From the NCBI GenBank assembly GCA_036023115.1, contig JAYKKT010000090.1:28479501-28543500 (forward strand): DNA of 64,000 bases. The letters run 5' to 3'. The notes below the pieces were generated by a model, which saw only the letters and a program-made list of their open reading frames with translations, did no database searches and had not been told where the DNA came from. The DNA comes from Brasenia schreberi (Eukaryota; Streptophyta; Magnoliopsida; Nymphaeales; Cabombaceae). The position numbers and the translations under genes were made by a program. Every line of letters starts with the position of its first letter. The first letter of the stretch is position 1. Positions 30,469 to 43,260 of this stretch are shown here, piece after piece.

Positions 30469-30486
30469 GGATCATAGCGTTTCTAA

Positions 30487-31469
30487 TTCTAACTAAATTG
30501 GATCTTGCATAATCAAATTTTAATTGGAGTGAAAATCATAAAATCAATCATTAGTGTTCATCTAATATAATTGTAATATAATTGTTCTTGTACCTACAGT
30601 AATCATCTCCCTTGCAAGAGCACCTCCATACCCTCTTTATAAGACGAAGAAGATGACCGTCAAAAAGAGCTCCTAATCTTCCTTATGGTAAAACAAGAAT
30701 CAGTGGAGAGCAAGAAGAAAAAAGAAACAGGGATTGCAGGAGCCCGACAAATGCCAATAGTCAGTCACACCACTCTCACCTTTAGTCTTCTTTCTTCTTT
30801 TTTACCTTTCTCTCTCACACAACTATAATATATATACAGAGAGAGAAGATGAATGATGCAAATCATGTCTCAATCATGATTGAGATTAAAAAATAAAAAG
30901 TAAAACAAAAGACACTTGAGTATAATGTAAAAAGTAAATATACTTTTTATTTTTAATATTAATCAATTAGATTGAATGAATGAAACGGTTTGAATAGAAA
31001 TTGGATACGAGTGGTTTGAATCCTTCAACTTTCACACACACATCTATATATATATACAACCTTTTTAACAAAGAACACTGTAGTTAAACAGAAGGCCATT
31101 TCATTTAACGTATTTATTTTAAGCCCAGTAAAAGAGAACTTTCTCTCTCAACTTGCTTAAGCTCGAATGGTGAAAAGATGCTGAGCGGTTTGTGAACGTG
31201 CTGGAACAAAATTTTTCTCTTGGGAGATTCGGAAATTAAAAACTGGGAGAGCACCGAAATGGAGTCATCTTTCTCCGATGTCCATCATGATCCATACTCA
31301 TGACGCTAGTTTCCCTTTGACTGCTCTAGTCAAAGATATATGCCTAATCACACTTTCGGCTCATTATTTTACTTTACTTGTTTTAATACGTTATCTTCCG
31401 GTGGTATTTGATTCCTTTACCTATAAAAAAACTTGTTTAATTGGCATTTGGCATAAAGGCCAATGGCTC

Positions 31470-31541
<72 letters not shown>

Positions 31542-32569
31542 CACATGATACAATCAAACACCATTATCATTCCAATTGTTGGATCTTCAAGATGAACAGT
31601 TGATGTGATAAAGTAAAATTATTTAATACATGTGATATATTAAATATTAGATATAAAATATAATATTATTTTTAATTAAAATCTCAGTTATTGATGATAT
31701 CAATTAAATAGTAAAAATATTTTGATAGATTTGAGTGTCATTGGGATTTAAACATTTACAACTATAGAGATTACTATTTGCACACCTTTTTTACTATCCA
31801 ATACACTTCTTCTTTTTTAAATATCTAAATTACTCCTCATCGCTTTCTCTCTCCTCTCAAGTCTATCTCCCTGGATTTCTTGCTCCAATGACAAACTTTT
31901 CATTTAGTGTTATTGGTACATATTTTTATGAATGGCATTGAAGAAAAAGAAAGGAGAAAAGAATCAAGAATAAGAAACATAAAATAGAAAAAGAAATCAA
32001 TAAATAGAAAAAGAAGAAGAACAATAGCAATTAAAAATAAAATAAAATAAAAGAGAACCAAGAAAAACCTCATTAGGAGACACACGTGTGTTGGTCTCCT
32101 GTGTCAAAAATTTGACATCATTTTTGTTTTGATTCGGTCAAAAATGAAATCAATACATCAAAAAATACATAAAATCAATGAAATATCTACCAAACCACTA
32201 AAACCCTATTTGAATAAGCCTCTATCTCTCATTTTTTTCTTATCTTCTTCTTTCTTTTTTCCTTTTTGATCGAATTTGAAACACTATGAGATAGTGAATG
32301 GATATTTTGTATTAAACCGAGCTTAAGTCATGGGTCACCAAAAAAATGATATGGAACAATGGACGGTAACAAAAAAATGATATGGAATGGTCAATGGTAA
32401 TATGAAAATCGACCAAGAGAGGGAGAGAGAAATAGTAGATTTTGAGTATCAAGTTCATTTTCAGATTTTAGTATGGACAAAATCAAAATCACAGAAAAAA
32501 AGATATGTGGATAGTGAGAAGGAAGTGGGCATATGAATTACGTGAGAAAGAGAAGAAGTGTTATATATA

Positions 32570-32605
<36 letters not shown>

Positions 32606-32670
32606 GGAGAGATAGCATGGAAAAGTCAATCCTGCTTCCTTCGGAAACGCTTGCTTATTCCTTGCTTTGG
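30487..32670. other. AT-rich intergenic DNA with microsatellites, no gene
   Basis: Includes (CT)n(TA)n at 31472-31536 and (GT)n(GA)n near 32570-32607. The frame at 31900-32085 is a low-complexity artefact of A/G-rich DNA. Confidence 0.4.
31472..31536 (+). repeat. Compound (CT)n(TA)n microsatellite
   Basis: About 40 bp CT then 26 bp TA. Confidence 0.97.
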
Positions 32671-32679
32671 GATGGTACG

Positions 32680-32800
32680 TGTAACTTTAAAATTTAAAAA
32701 ACTTTGAAAAAGTATAAAAAGTATTTTTATTATAATTATGTCATTTAAAAGTAATTGATGAACGTAAGCGTGATAGTAGGCAGGACCTAATTACTCTCAT
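32680..32800. mobile_element. Foldback MITE-like repeat, copy A (partial)
   Basis: Contains TTTAAAATTTAAAAAACTTT, ATTATAATTATGTCAT and AAAAGTAATTGATGAACGTA, a pattern shared with copies near 33880, 33981, 38140 and 38840. Confidence 0.45.
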
Positions 32801-32936
32801 AGCATATTCAAAACGCGTTACGGTCTTTGGATCAAGACAAAAAGTTAAAAAGTACCACCGTTGCCTTTTGAATTTTAACTATTAATTTCTTTTCATTTAA
32901 TGGTTAAATTTTTTAAAAATATACTAACATATAAAG

Positions 32937-33071
<135 letters not shown>

Positions 33072-33074
33072 AAA

Positions 33075-33190
33075 CCGTTGAGCACTCAGGGCGTTAACCA
33101 GGTTCCAACTGAACAAGACGCAACGTGCGAGTTCGATTCCCGGGGCACCGGGGCCCTGGCTTCGGCATCCTGTTGTAACTAGAAAAAGAA
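33075..33190 (+). mobile_element. tRNA-derived SINE copy, plus strand
   Basis: A-box-like GGGCGTTAACCAGG, a clean B-box GAGTTCGATTCCCGG, then CTGGCTTCGGCATCCTGTTG, TAACTAG and an A-rich tail. Inserted directly beside the (TA)n microsatellite. Confidence 0.75.
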
Positions 33191-33587
33191 TCTGCTTACA
33201 ACCGTGTAATTTCACCAAGACTGGATATGGATCAGTGATGGATCTACATTGAACCCAAATGGATCCAAAATTTTAAAATTCAAAACAAAATGTACTGAAG
33301 CTTAGATCTGATACTTTGAGCTTGAAACATTTTAAAGATAATTATAATTAATTGATATTGTAAGGCCATTGTAGAATATTAAAAAATGAAACATCACCAA
33401 CATGTTTGTCGAGTCATGTAGCATGCATGAAAGATGACATAATTTTAAAAACAGAAAAAAACGGTTTTGGATCACGCATAAAGGGTGGCGGTTGGGAGTT
33501 GTAGTTTCGTGTTTCGTGTTATAGAATCATCTTGTCGATGGTCTATGCAAACCACGCTGTATACTAACCCATTCAAACCATCCTTTG

Positions 33588-33684
33588 CCGTTAGATGAAG
33601 AGGGATGAATGGTGTATATTTAAAAAAATAAAAAATAATTTTTGCCTTTTAAATTTATACCATTCATCTATCTTCATCTATCGG
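33588..33684. repeat. Imperfect hairpin (about 37-bp arms)
   Basis: The left arm CCGTTAGATGAAGAGGGATG... (33588 to about 33625) pairs with the right arm ending ATCTATCTTCATCTATCGG (about 33647-33684). The spacer is A/T-rich, about 20 bp. Confidence 0.7.
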
Positions 33685-33879
33685 TTAAGAGTAGCTTGGG
33701 TGTTTTTCATACAAAGACTTTGTGTATTCTCCTTCTTTGAATTTTAGAAGAGTGTCATTTAGAAATTTAAGAAGATGTTTGGAAAATATAAAGGCACCTT
33801 TGCCCCTAAAAACTGAAGAGAATGTAGGAGTACACAGTCCCAAAGGTGTGTGTAAGAAGTAAGAACTAGTTTATATACA

Positions 33880-34155
33880 TACATATATGTATAACAAAAT
33901 ATCTTTTCAAAATCCTTTAAAAATTAAAAAATTATAATCACACCATTTGAAAGCAATGATTGGACAAGTGTGAAAATTGGATCCTACTTACCTTTGACAC
34001 CCCACTCTTGTCCACCTATTAATTTGAGTGGATTGAGTGTAATAAAAATAATATTTATTTTTCTCAAAGTGTTTAAAAATTTTAAAATTATATTCATGCC
34101 ACCAAAAAACAATAGATGGACATGAGTAGCATGTCATAAGTAGATAGGATCAAGT
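33880..34155. mobile_element. Foldback MITE-like repeats, copies B and C
   Basis: Copy C (33981-34155) starts GGATCCTACTTACC and ends TAGATAGGATC, so it has inverted ends. Its right half reads, in reverse complement, CATGTCCATCTATTGTTTTT and GGCATGAATATAATTTT, matching copy D near 38170-38220. Copy B (33880-33990) abuts it and shares GGATCCTACTT. Confidence 0.5.
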
Positions 34156-34190
34156 TTTCTTATATATATATATATATATATATATATCTT
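34153..34190. repeat. (TA)n microsatellite
   Basis: About 32 bp of TA repeats. Confidence 0.95.
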
Positions 34191-35085
34191 CTTTCATGGA
34201 TTTGAAACCTAAATATTATGGGTTCGTATTTTCTATTTTAATAGGAGACAATGATATGCATTTTTGTATGATTTGTTACTATTTAATCATTACCAGTAAT
34301 TTCCGACAAAAATTTTAATATACTACAACAGGACCCATCGCAACCTGAGTAATAACTAAACAATCCGTTTTATTATTTGGGTCAGAATCAACATGATCCA
34401 ACTGATGTATGGAGTCAATTATGGTTTACTAAAGTTTGTACTAAACCTGGACCTGGATTAAATTATGGATTCGTTTGTACTAAACCTGAATCTTACTCGA
34501 GTTTGGATTTAATTATGCAAAAATTCAATGAAAAATATTTATATGGTTTCTTCCTGAGTATTGCAAGATTTGTGTGCCGTTTTGTTCATTGTGGTGGACA
34601 CGATGGGACCCAAATTCAAACATCCTAAAATGGTACCTGAACCCGGTATGACCCGGATCCAATTCACGTCTTAGAGTCGTGTCCCTGAAGCGTCGTATCC
34701 ATGTGCTGATGAATGTATTCGTACCATGTGACCCACCTCCACGTTTGACTGTCGAGGAAGGGACCCACCCCTGACCTTGGCGGTGGGTTTGGAATCTCAT
34801 ATCGTGTTTTGGTACCTTCTTCAACGACTCTTTGGTCTCAATCCAACCGATTCTCATGACGTGGTATGTTCTCCTTTTCCCATACATTCAATTCAAACAA
34901 ACGGATATGGGCAACCAATACTAACTTTGCCGGATCCGAAGAGACAGAAACCCAAACAACAAATGGAAGTTTACTTAGCGATAAATATCTTTTTAATCAT
35001 CTTTCACTCGACAGATAAAATGAATCGGGGTGTGTTTGCATCCTGGGGCCGGACACGGACCAAGTGTCACTGTTCTACTTCCTTC
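34191..35085. other. Intergenic DNA, no gene
   Basis: 34620-34800 is more GC-rich than its surroundings and open on both strands for about 100 codons (34525-34887 minus, 34777-35091 plus). I see no domain or intron signals that would make either a gene. Confidence 0.35.
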
Positions 35086-35094
35086 TTATAAGCA

Positions 35095-35201
35095 TTTTTT
35101 TTTGTTATTAGAGGACACCACGCATGCCCTCTCTGAGTTGAACTCCCACCAACAGCAATGACACTAAAACACTCTGCCGTTGAGAGATAATGGTCTCAAT
35201 T
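35095..35201 (-). mobile_element. tRNA-derived SINE copy, minus strand, degenerate
   Basis: On the minus strand: TCTCAACGGCAGAGTG (A-box region), GGGAGTTCAACTCAG (B-box), CCTCTAATA and an A-run. The flanks ATAAGCATTTTTT and ATAAGCGTTTTTT are a probable target duplication. Confidence 0.65.
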
Positions 35202-35344
35202 AATAAGCGTTTTTTATACGCGGGATGCACGCAGTTCGAGAGCAAAATAGTTGTCTTATGAACTAAAACAAATTTCTAGAATAAAGGTGTCTAATGTCAT
35301 AAAAGTATATTGGCACCTTTACTCTAGCACAAACACAAAATTTA

Positions 35345-35765
35345 TTAATGCTTGATCATTTAGTTATTTTATATGACATAAAAATTAAGATTGACACATA
35401 TTTCATCCTCATAAGAAAATTTTTAAATACTTAATATTAGTTTTTCAAAGCGATAAAAAAAATAATGGAGATATTATGCATAGAATTCATGTATGTTAGT
35501 TAAAATAAAAAGGTGCATTAAGTATTCTATATGACAATAAGATATCACATAAGAAATCATATATGTAATGAGGTTATTAAAAATGACATGAAAGTATGAG
35601 AAACTACATTGTGAAAATGCTAAAAGAAGAAAATGAATACCACAAAAGTATTGGAAAAGAACAATAAAGTATGATCTAGCTTATGTTGACACGATCAAAA
35701 TCTATGAAAACAAAGAATTCATCTAGTTAACCCCATCTAGTACGGAAAATTGCTTAGTTGTTAAT
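35345..35765 (+). mobile_element. RTE-type LINE 3' fragment, decayed, plus strand
   Basis: It follows the order of the better copies: TTGATCATTTAGTTA, an ATTGGCACA-like block, AATACTTAATATTAG, AATGAGGTTATTA, CCACAAAAGTATTGGAAA, GATCTAGCTTATG, then ACAAAGAATTCATCTAG and CTTAGTTGTTA at the end. Many indels; not coding. Confidence 0.75.
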
Positions 35766-35920
35766 ATATATATACACAATTTGGTGTGCTAATCTAGGCT
35801 ATTTGAAAATTTGAAGAAAAATACATATGTATTTTTTGTCTTTTAAAATTAAAAGCTTTTCCTTTTTCATAATAAAAAAGTAACTTGAGTACTCACACAT
35901 GATGCGATTTCACACAGACA

Positions 35921-36038
<118 letters not shown>

Positions 36039-36694
36039 AGGTATGTATAATTGTCTAAAATCCTACTTGGCTGACAAGCAGTCGGATCCGTGCACTTTTA
36101 GTCTCACCTCGTAGTACCACTTTTATATCCAACCCTTCACCCAAGTGACCTCATACGACATGGACATCCATCCATCTACTGAGATGTACGTCTCTTACCA
36201 TACTTGATGTTTATGATTAGGTGTGTGGATCCATCCACCCAACCGCCCTTATCTTCAATTGGCAACATTCCAAAGCCAAGAATATTATTCCCATACATTA
36301 TATTTTTCAACAAAGTGTCGAAAGGATCTCCCCAAATGAATGCAACCATTTCGGCAGAAAAGCGGGATATATTACGATAATCCAGTCAATGTCACGAACA
36401 AGATATTTGACAAGTAACCCCACATTTCCCTACCAAACCAAAGAATTCAAGATATTCGAAAGCAAATTGTATCAAGATGTGGTTTGTCTTCTACTCAAGT
36501 TTAGAATCGCATCTTTGGATGGAAATCTTTTTTATAAACGGTTTGCATAAAATAACGTTTATATTAATTAAAAGAGAGAAGATTACTTAGGCTGGATCCA
36601 ACTTTTGAACATATCCTCTAAGCCTTCTCTATTTTACGGACCACAACAATAGTAATGTTAAATGGTTAACAAAACTCATGTATTATATACATAT

Positions 36695-36695
<1 letters not shown>

Positions 36696-36760
<65 letters not shown>
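36696..36760. repeat. (TA)n microsatellite
   Basis: About 65 bp of TA. Confidence 0.97.
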
Positions 36761-36765
<5 letters not shown>

Positions 36766-36898
36766 AGTAAATGCATAATATATTTCGGTATATAATCTTA
36801 GTCATTCATCTTACCAATTGACGCGTGAAGATGTTTATTTTAGATTATGTACTAAAATAAATTATGCATTTACCACTACTTGACTCTCTCTATATACA

Positions 36899-37044
<146 letters not shown>

Positions 37045-37364
37045 GACTAACCACACAAAGATTGGATTAACCATCCTCACAACCCGTTCGGATAATTGAA
37101 GAGGATCTGGTTAGCAACAGAGAAGCACTATGTTGGTCTAATTACCCGTTGCTTTCCAACCAAAAGAATAACATATTTATATTTAACACTTTTAAGTTTT
37201 GTCTTACTTTACATCACGGAGGTCCTTTCTAAAATAAAAAGAGATGGCACGTATTATGTTTGTATATGTGTATGTGCTTATCTGTTTGTACATATGTAGG
37301 TAACGAACATAATTCTCTATTTATTTCGTCTTGGGGAACTCAGAATTCCACAGACGCTCTCTCT

Positions 37365-37366
<2 letters not shown>

Positions 37367-37436
<70 letters not shown>
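37367..37436 (+). repeat. Compound (CA)n(TA)n microsatellite
   Basis: About 17 bp CA and about 54 bp TA. Confidence 0.97.
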
Positions 37437-37439
<3 letters not shown>

Positions 37440-38098
37440 CATGTGTGTTTATATAAGTGTAAAATGTGTTTAGGATTTGATTTCTACCTTCAACCTTGAA
37501 CTAAACCATTACTTACAGTTTTTGGTATTTTGAGAACCGAATCAAACCATGGCATGATAAGAACATAATCAAATTGACGAGATTCAGTTCAACACGAGTG
37601 ATAATTGAAAGGTCAAGCAACAAATTACCGAGGACATTACCCTCTCTCCAAAAAATGACGTGGTCAATGACCATGTAACAAATATTAAATTAATAAGAAT
37701 AAATACTACACTTAGATTTTGCGTCTGAGAAAGGTATATTTTATTTAATACCCTTCTTCAAAATGGTCCTTATAGTACTCAATCCATCTTTAATTCCATT
37801 CTCGGCTCGATATGGGACTAAAGCCATCGGTTCACGGTTCGGTTTCAACATTAGAATTGTGAATCGAACTGCCAATCACTTTTCCTGTTAGAACTGAACC
37901 ATACCAAACTGTTCGGCATTTAGAACTGGTTCCAACAGACCATTGAACACCCCTATGTGTGTGGACGTGTATACCTTTGAGATGAAAAACTCGTCTTAAT
38001 ACATGAGTGGGGAACTAAGCGAGCTGAAGTATGTATCATTATTGAAATAAGAATAGGTGTATGTATAGCTGATAGGGTATTTCAGTAATACTGCATAG

Positions 38099-38133
<35 letters not shown>

Positions 38134-38139
38134 TATAAC

Positions 38140-38305
38140 TGGATCCTACTCTCAATCATACATGTTCATGCATACACATCTATTGTTTTTGAGTGACATG
38201 AATATAATTTCAAAATTTTTAAGAGTCTTTAAAAAAATACAAAAAGCATTTACACTCATGTCTATGAAAGCAACGAGTGGCTGTGAGTAAATAGGCCTTA
38301 GTGTG
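38140..38305. mobile_element. Foldback MITE-like repeat, copy D
   Basis: Begins GGATCCTACTCTC, contains CACATCTATTGTTTTTGAGT, CATGAATATAATTTC, an A/T-rich centre, and then the inverted half with ACTCATGTCTATGAAAGCAA. It is palindromic overall, with no coding capacity. Confidence 0.5.
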
Positions 38306-38819
38306 AGCATATCCAATCACTTATATATATATATATATTATCATATCCAGGGGGGCAATCGGTGCATCGATTGGTGATTAGTTCAATGTAATATATAAAG
38401 TTAGCAGCGTGGAGCCTAATTCCCGCTTGATTTGCAACAGAATCCTACAATGATTTTTCTAACGTGAGGCCTCTCATGCTTGCCACAAACTTCGACTATT
38501 GAATTAGTTTTCTTCAATTCGATGGGTGATTGAAGCGTTGAATAATGGAATGCCATGTGAGATGAGATCAAGGCATTAATTTTATACACGAACTAAACAA
38601 CAAGAAGCTAACTTATTTTAATGCCTCGTAAGATTCAGTAGTTGAATTAATTTTAATTAGTACGACAACGCGGAATTTAAGGGGTCCTTTGATTGGTATT
38701 TTAAAAAGGTAATTTCCACTAATCTAGTGAACGTGCTTGTCTCGGATATTTAGGTTTAGTTGAAGGCACATACGATAGTAGATCCGTTGATGTGTCACAA
38801 TCTCGAGACACGCATGTTA

Positions 38820-38985
38820 ATGTATATATATACTGTTCATCATTATTTTTGATAGTATGAATATAATTTTAAAAGTTTAAGTTTTTTAAAATTTATATAA
38901 GATAATATTATTGTATTTATGTCCTTGAAAAGTAATTATCAAACGTGAGCAAACAATGTTAATAATGAATAGGGTTCTCTCTTTA
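38820..38985. mobile_element. Foldback MITE-like repeat, copy E
   Basis: Shares TGTTCATCATTATTTTTGAT, TATGAATATAATTTTAAAAG and the second half GAAAAGTAATTATCAAACGT with copies A and D. Confidence 0.45.
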
Positions 38986-40643
38986 TATAATTTAGTTAGA
39001 CTCGCAAGTCTTGTTGAGTCGAGTATTGATAAGCTTAAGCTCGGTACATGAGCAACTCAAGTTCAGCTTGAACTTGACGAAGTCGATCTTTTTAATGAGG
39101 AAAAGAATTTCTATTTGGTTATTAAAAATTCACCAGGAAAAAGCAAATCTCGAGTTAAAAGTCGCCCCGGTTTTGATCCAAAACCGCGAGAGGATTTCGT
39201 ACGCAATACGCAGAAAAGAAGAACATGGCAAACAGCGTCGTTGTCCATGAAGAGTGGCATGTATGTAATTAATGTCATAAACAAGGATACTGTTTTATCA
39301 TATCAAGTCCAAAAATATCCGTACCCACGCCGTCTAGGCCTCTCAGCATCTTCAGCGCCACGTCATTGACACGACTTTGTCATCGTCACTCACACGTGGC
39401 GGTGACTTCTGAGCTCCTGACGAGCCACGATCTTGCTGATGACCTGACGTGGCGGTCATCCGTTGACGTTATAGATTTGGCCCCCCATTTCTCTTCGAAA
39501 GATGATCGTAAGGTCCCATCATCTAAAGTAGATTACGTCGCATCCTAATCTTAGACCGCTAAAATTTACTTAAAAATCTAATCTTGATTCGTTGTTAGAC
39601 GGTCAAGATCAAACAAACTATTTGTCAACAGTCAAAATGTTTAAGTAAGAATATGTATCCAAAAACGTTATATATAGAGAGAGTCTTAGCTTGACAATGC
39701 ACTTTGATGTATAATTTTGTAAATCATTTTTATCATCTCATCTTAAAGATCAATAGTAGATATTTAAATTACTTTATATTTAATGTATTTATGTGTATTA
39801 AATATAAATATACAAATACAATGATACATTTTATTTCAATCTTCACTACTGATCTTCAAAATCGGATGATAAAATATTTTAATAAGATTACGCACCAAAA
39901 TACATTATGCTTATATATATTATATGGGTTGGGCGAATATTACCATCCCTAATCAAGCATGAGATTGTGGAAAGGTTGCCCCTTTGTGACTTCACATCAA
40001 CATTGCTGCATTGAATCACTTTCTCGAGTTTGCTTCGCCTTGTGAGTTGTGGGAATCGGAATCACTTTCGCATGTGACTTTGATTCAAATGGCGAAGCGA
40101 ATTCGTCTTCATCTGAGTCATTGTCGAAGCATTAGTACAGACACAATCTGAATATGGATCCAAAAACGTAGTGAATATATCCAAATCTGGTTCACGAATT
40201 ATTGCCAGGCCGGTGACCTGATTTTAGAGTAGGACCCTTAACCTCAACTAAGCATTTTGCATCAATGGGGTTGGCAAGAAGGTGCAAAGTGAAGTCTTGT
40301 GGAGGGCTTGGACATGGCCCGCCAAGCCACCTAGAGAGCTGGATTGGGGGAAATGGAACCGGACCCAGGTACCTCTACGGCTCGGTTCTGGCTTCACTTA
40401 TGGGGGAAATGGAACCGGACCCAAGTCTTGTTAAAAATTCTCAATAATTCTTTCCAACAGCTGCAATGAGATATCTTATTGTACTAGTGGAATATAATTC
40501 TCCCGTACTGCTTCGAGCGGTTTCTATCAAATCATTTAACATGTCAAATAATTTATGCGCTGGAACCATGCTCTCTCACACATTTTAAGTTACACAGTAT
40601 CCATATGTTATTTTGATAGGCACCAACTAATGAATGTTCATCC

Positions 40644-40795
40644 GCACCAGAGCATCAGCTCATCTAACAGCGCTCTTTGGGTCCAACCTCGTAGGTGGTG
40701 AGTTCGATTCCTGGGGTGTGCATGCATTGGTGTGTGTGTTAAGCTTAAGCCTCCCCTTGTAACAAAAAAAAAGAAAAGAAAAAGAAAACCCATGC
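40644..40795 (+). mobile_element. tRNA-derived SINE copy, plus strand, with target duplication
   Basis: A-box-like ATCAGCTCATCTAACAGCG, B-box GTGAGTTCGATTCCTGG, tail TTAAGCTTAAGCCTCCCCTT then GTAACA and an A-run. A 10-bp target duplication, ATGTTCATCC, flanks it at 40634-40643 and 40796-40805 (12 of 13 matched if extended). Confidence 0.85.
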
Positions 40796-41354
40796 ATGTT
40801 CATCCATATGAGTATAAAAAAATCGGTTCAATAGAACACAGCCAAATAATTACGCAGTCTTCACTTGGTTTTATCCATTATTTGTTCTAAGGTTTCGTTT
40901 GAGACATCCAATAACTTAAATCCATTTAGTCAGGTCTAGTAATTCAGGAAAAAATTGGATCTGATTCAATATTCGACAAATTTCTCTCAACTGGATTTGC
41001 ATTACTTACGTATTAAATACTTCCTGATTGTGTTATTATTGGAAAGATCCGAAGCTCAACCCGATCGATTATTCAAATCCAGTGAAGTTGGGTTTTAGAT
41101 CCAACCCATTAATGTCCTCACTATGCACTTGAAACTCTTCAAATGATTGACTTCATCAATATATACACTTGCAGTCTGGGTATAGATGCCAACTATGTCA
41201 AAAGAGCATCATATAAGATTTGTAACCTAAATAATGCACGAACTATTCAAATGGCTACCCAAATTGCAAATAAATCCTGAGAAATACCAGCGTACACCTT
41301 TATTTTTAAATTATGGACCCACCCAAAAAAAAGACTCACCATGTAATTTTCACA

Positions 41355-41355
41355 T

Positions 41356-41448
<93 letters not shown>
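41355..41448 (+). repeat. Compound (GT)n(GA)n microsatellite
   Basis: About 25 bp GT then about 69 bp GA. Confidence 0.97.
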
Positions 41449-41452
<4 letters not shown>

Positions 41453-42364
41453 CATGCTCAGTGGGCTCTATAGTTAACTGTTCATAATGTCATAAGGACA
41501 GTAATTGGATTTGTATTATTGTATTAATTCAAATAATTGGATTTGCACCATTTCTCTTGAATTCATCGAATCTAGTAAAGCCATATCCAATCCAAATTCC
41601 ATCTATTTACATTCCTACCGTATACGGCGATCGGTATTACATTATAGTACGTGGTGATGACAGCCCAGTTTGAGCACTTAACCTACATGGTAAGAAAATT
41701 AAACCAACTTATTGACACTAGGGTGTACATGGACCAGGCCCAAGCAGGGGCTGGTGTTCTCTTGCTAACCCAGCTCAAGAACCAAGCTTGAATATAAAGG
41801 TTCTATTTGGGGATCTCAAGCTCGAGCTCAGATGGGTGCCACACAATCCCGTATACTTATCTCTAGATTTTGTGACTCACTCTTTTATCTCACCATGTAC
41901 AAAGGTTAGTGGGAAGAGCGAAGTGCGAACGACCCAGTTTTCTTCCTTTTTTTGAATTTTAGTTATTATTTTCTAATTTTTTATGTATCTTTGAATTGAT
42001 TATTTTTATGTTATATTATAATATTTTTATTTATCCTTGAATACTGTAAATAAATGGTTTGTCATGTACCTCAATTCTTCCCTTGTTAAAGAGTCGAAAC
42101 TGAAACGTCCCTTCATTTACTTAGATACACTATGTTATGCTCTTAAGGTCGAACACCAACAAGCTAGGATGACTCGAACTGCCAGCAGCTTGTTTCCTAA
42201 ACCAGGACTACTCTTAATTCTGTCTTGGATGTGGCATCATCACATTAGAAGATGTGACCATTAGTTTCTTTTTTTCTGAGAAGACTTTGCCTCGTTACTT
42301 TGATTGTAGGGTCTGCTCCAAATTTTGTAAAACAGACCTTGAGAGCTAATTTTTAAAGTTTAAA

Positions 42365-42600
42365 TTGGGTAGTTGATCATCAATATGTACAAAAATATAA
42401 AAATATTTGTGACAAAAATGAAGATGGATGAGTGGTCACACAAGAAAAAACTACATAATAAGGTTACTATAAATAATTGATAGTAACACTAATAAATAAT
42501 AAAATAAGAGAAAATTATTTACGATAGTTGTAGTACATAAAAAGACTATCAAAGAAAAAGGTCTAATAAGAAACTAGATTGTGGAAATATAAAATAATTT
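42365..42600 (+). mobile_element. RTE-type LINE fragment, decayed, plus strand
   Basis: GGTAGTTGATCATCAATATG, GTGACAAAAATGAAGATGG, GTGGTCACACAAGAAAA and AAAATAAGAGAAAATTATTT follow the order of the RT C-terminal region in the copies at 18.2-20.1 kb. No tail is present. Confidence 0.6.
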
Positions 42601-43260
42601 ATGCCCTAAACATTTATGACACACATTCACATCAACACTAAAGGCACAATCAATGTAAGTAAAAGAATATTCATTTTCACTAATATTTAGTTTGAATAAA
42701 CCATATTCTACGTCAAACTCACCAGAGAAAAATACTCTTTCATGCTTTCCTATAGTTACTTTTTGAAGAATAAACCTAACCTCAAAACCCTTCTTAACTA
42801 AGGCAGGGACCATGTTTCATGCCCTAGTCTAAGACAATAGTAACCATGTTCCACATTGGGGAAGACTATTTAATATTATGAATATATGCATGAGTTTTGA
42901 TATGGCTGATTTGGGTACAGCTAAGTCCCTTACCATTATTAGTATGTGATTCACATGTTCTACTATATTATCTCTTTCTTTTATCTTATAGGAGTTGTAT
43001 TTTTGTAGTAACAGTTGGACATATAGCTTAGCTATAGTATTATATTTAGTTGTTATCGAATGAAACAATTCTTTTGCAGTATCATATTTTTCAAAGACCC
43101 TAATCAGGTCATCCTCCATGTATACTAACGAGATAGTTCTTGATATCGTGTCATTTTCTTTTGTTGCTCTGTAGCATCAGGAGGTGGTGGACGTACAGTT
43201 TTTCGTAATACATAGTCTATACGTTCTAGTATAAGAGCCAACAAGATTATTCTTTTTCAC
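42574..43260 (-). pseudogene. Ty1/Copia gag and pre-integrase relic, minus strand
   Basis: Read on the minus strand, a gag N-terminal region (TVRPPPPDATEQQKK near 43190, then DDLIRVFEKYDTAKELFHSI and VEHVNHILIMVRDL, 43119-42829) is followed almost immediately by the GAG-pre-integrase segment (FEVRFILQKVTIGKHER, YGLFKLNI, HKCLGH, 42811-42574). The zinc knuckle and protease expected between them are missing. No LTRs recognised. Inactive. Confidence 0.8.

Larger units (their letters stand above)
37440..42360. other. Intergenic DNA with MITE-like and SINE copies, no gene
   Basis: I see no coding region. It contains an (ATT)n run at 38101-38126, two foldback repeats, a GC-richer ACGT-motif island near 39350-39480, a SINE at 40644-40795 and a (GT)n(GA)n microsatellite at 41355-41448. 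Confidence 0.45.

Noticed and set aside
33075..33190. A genuine tRNA gene
   Set aside because: The B box is good, but the sequence does not close into a cloverleaf and it ends in a shared SINE tail with an A-run.
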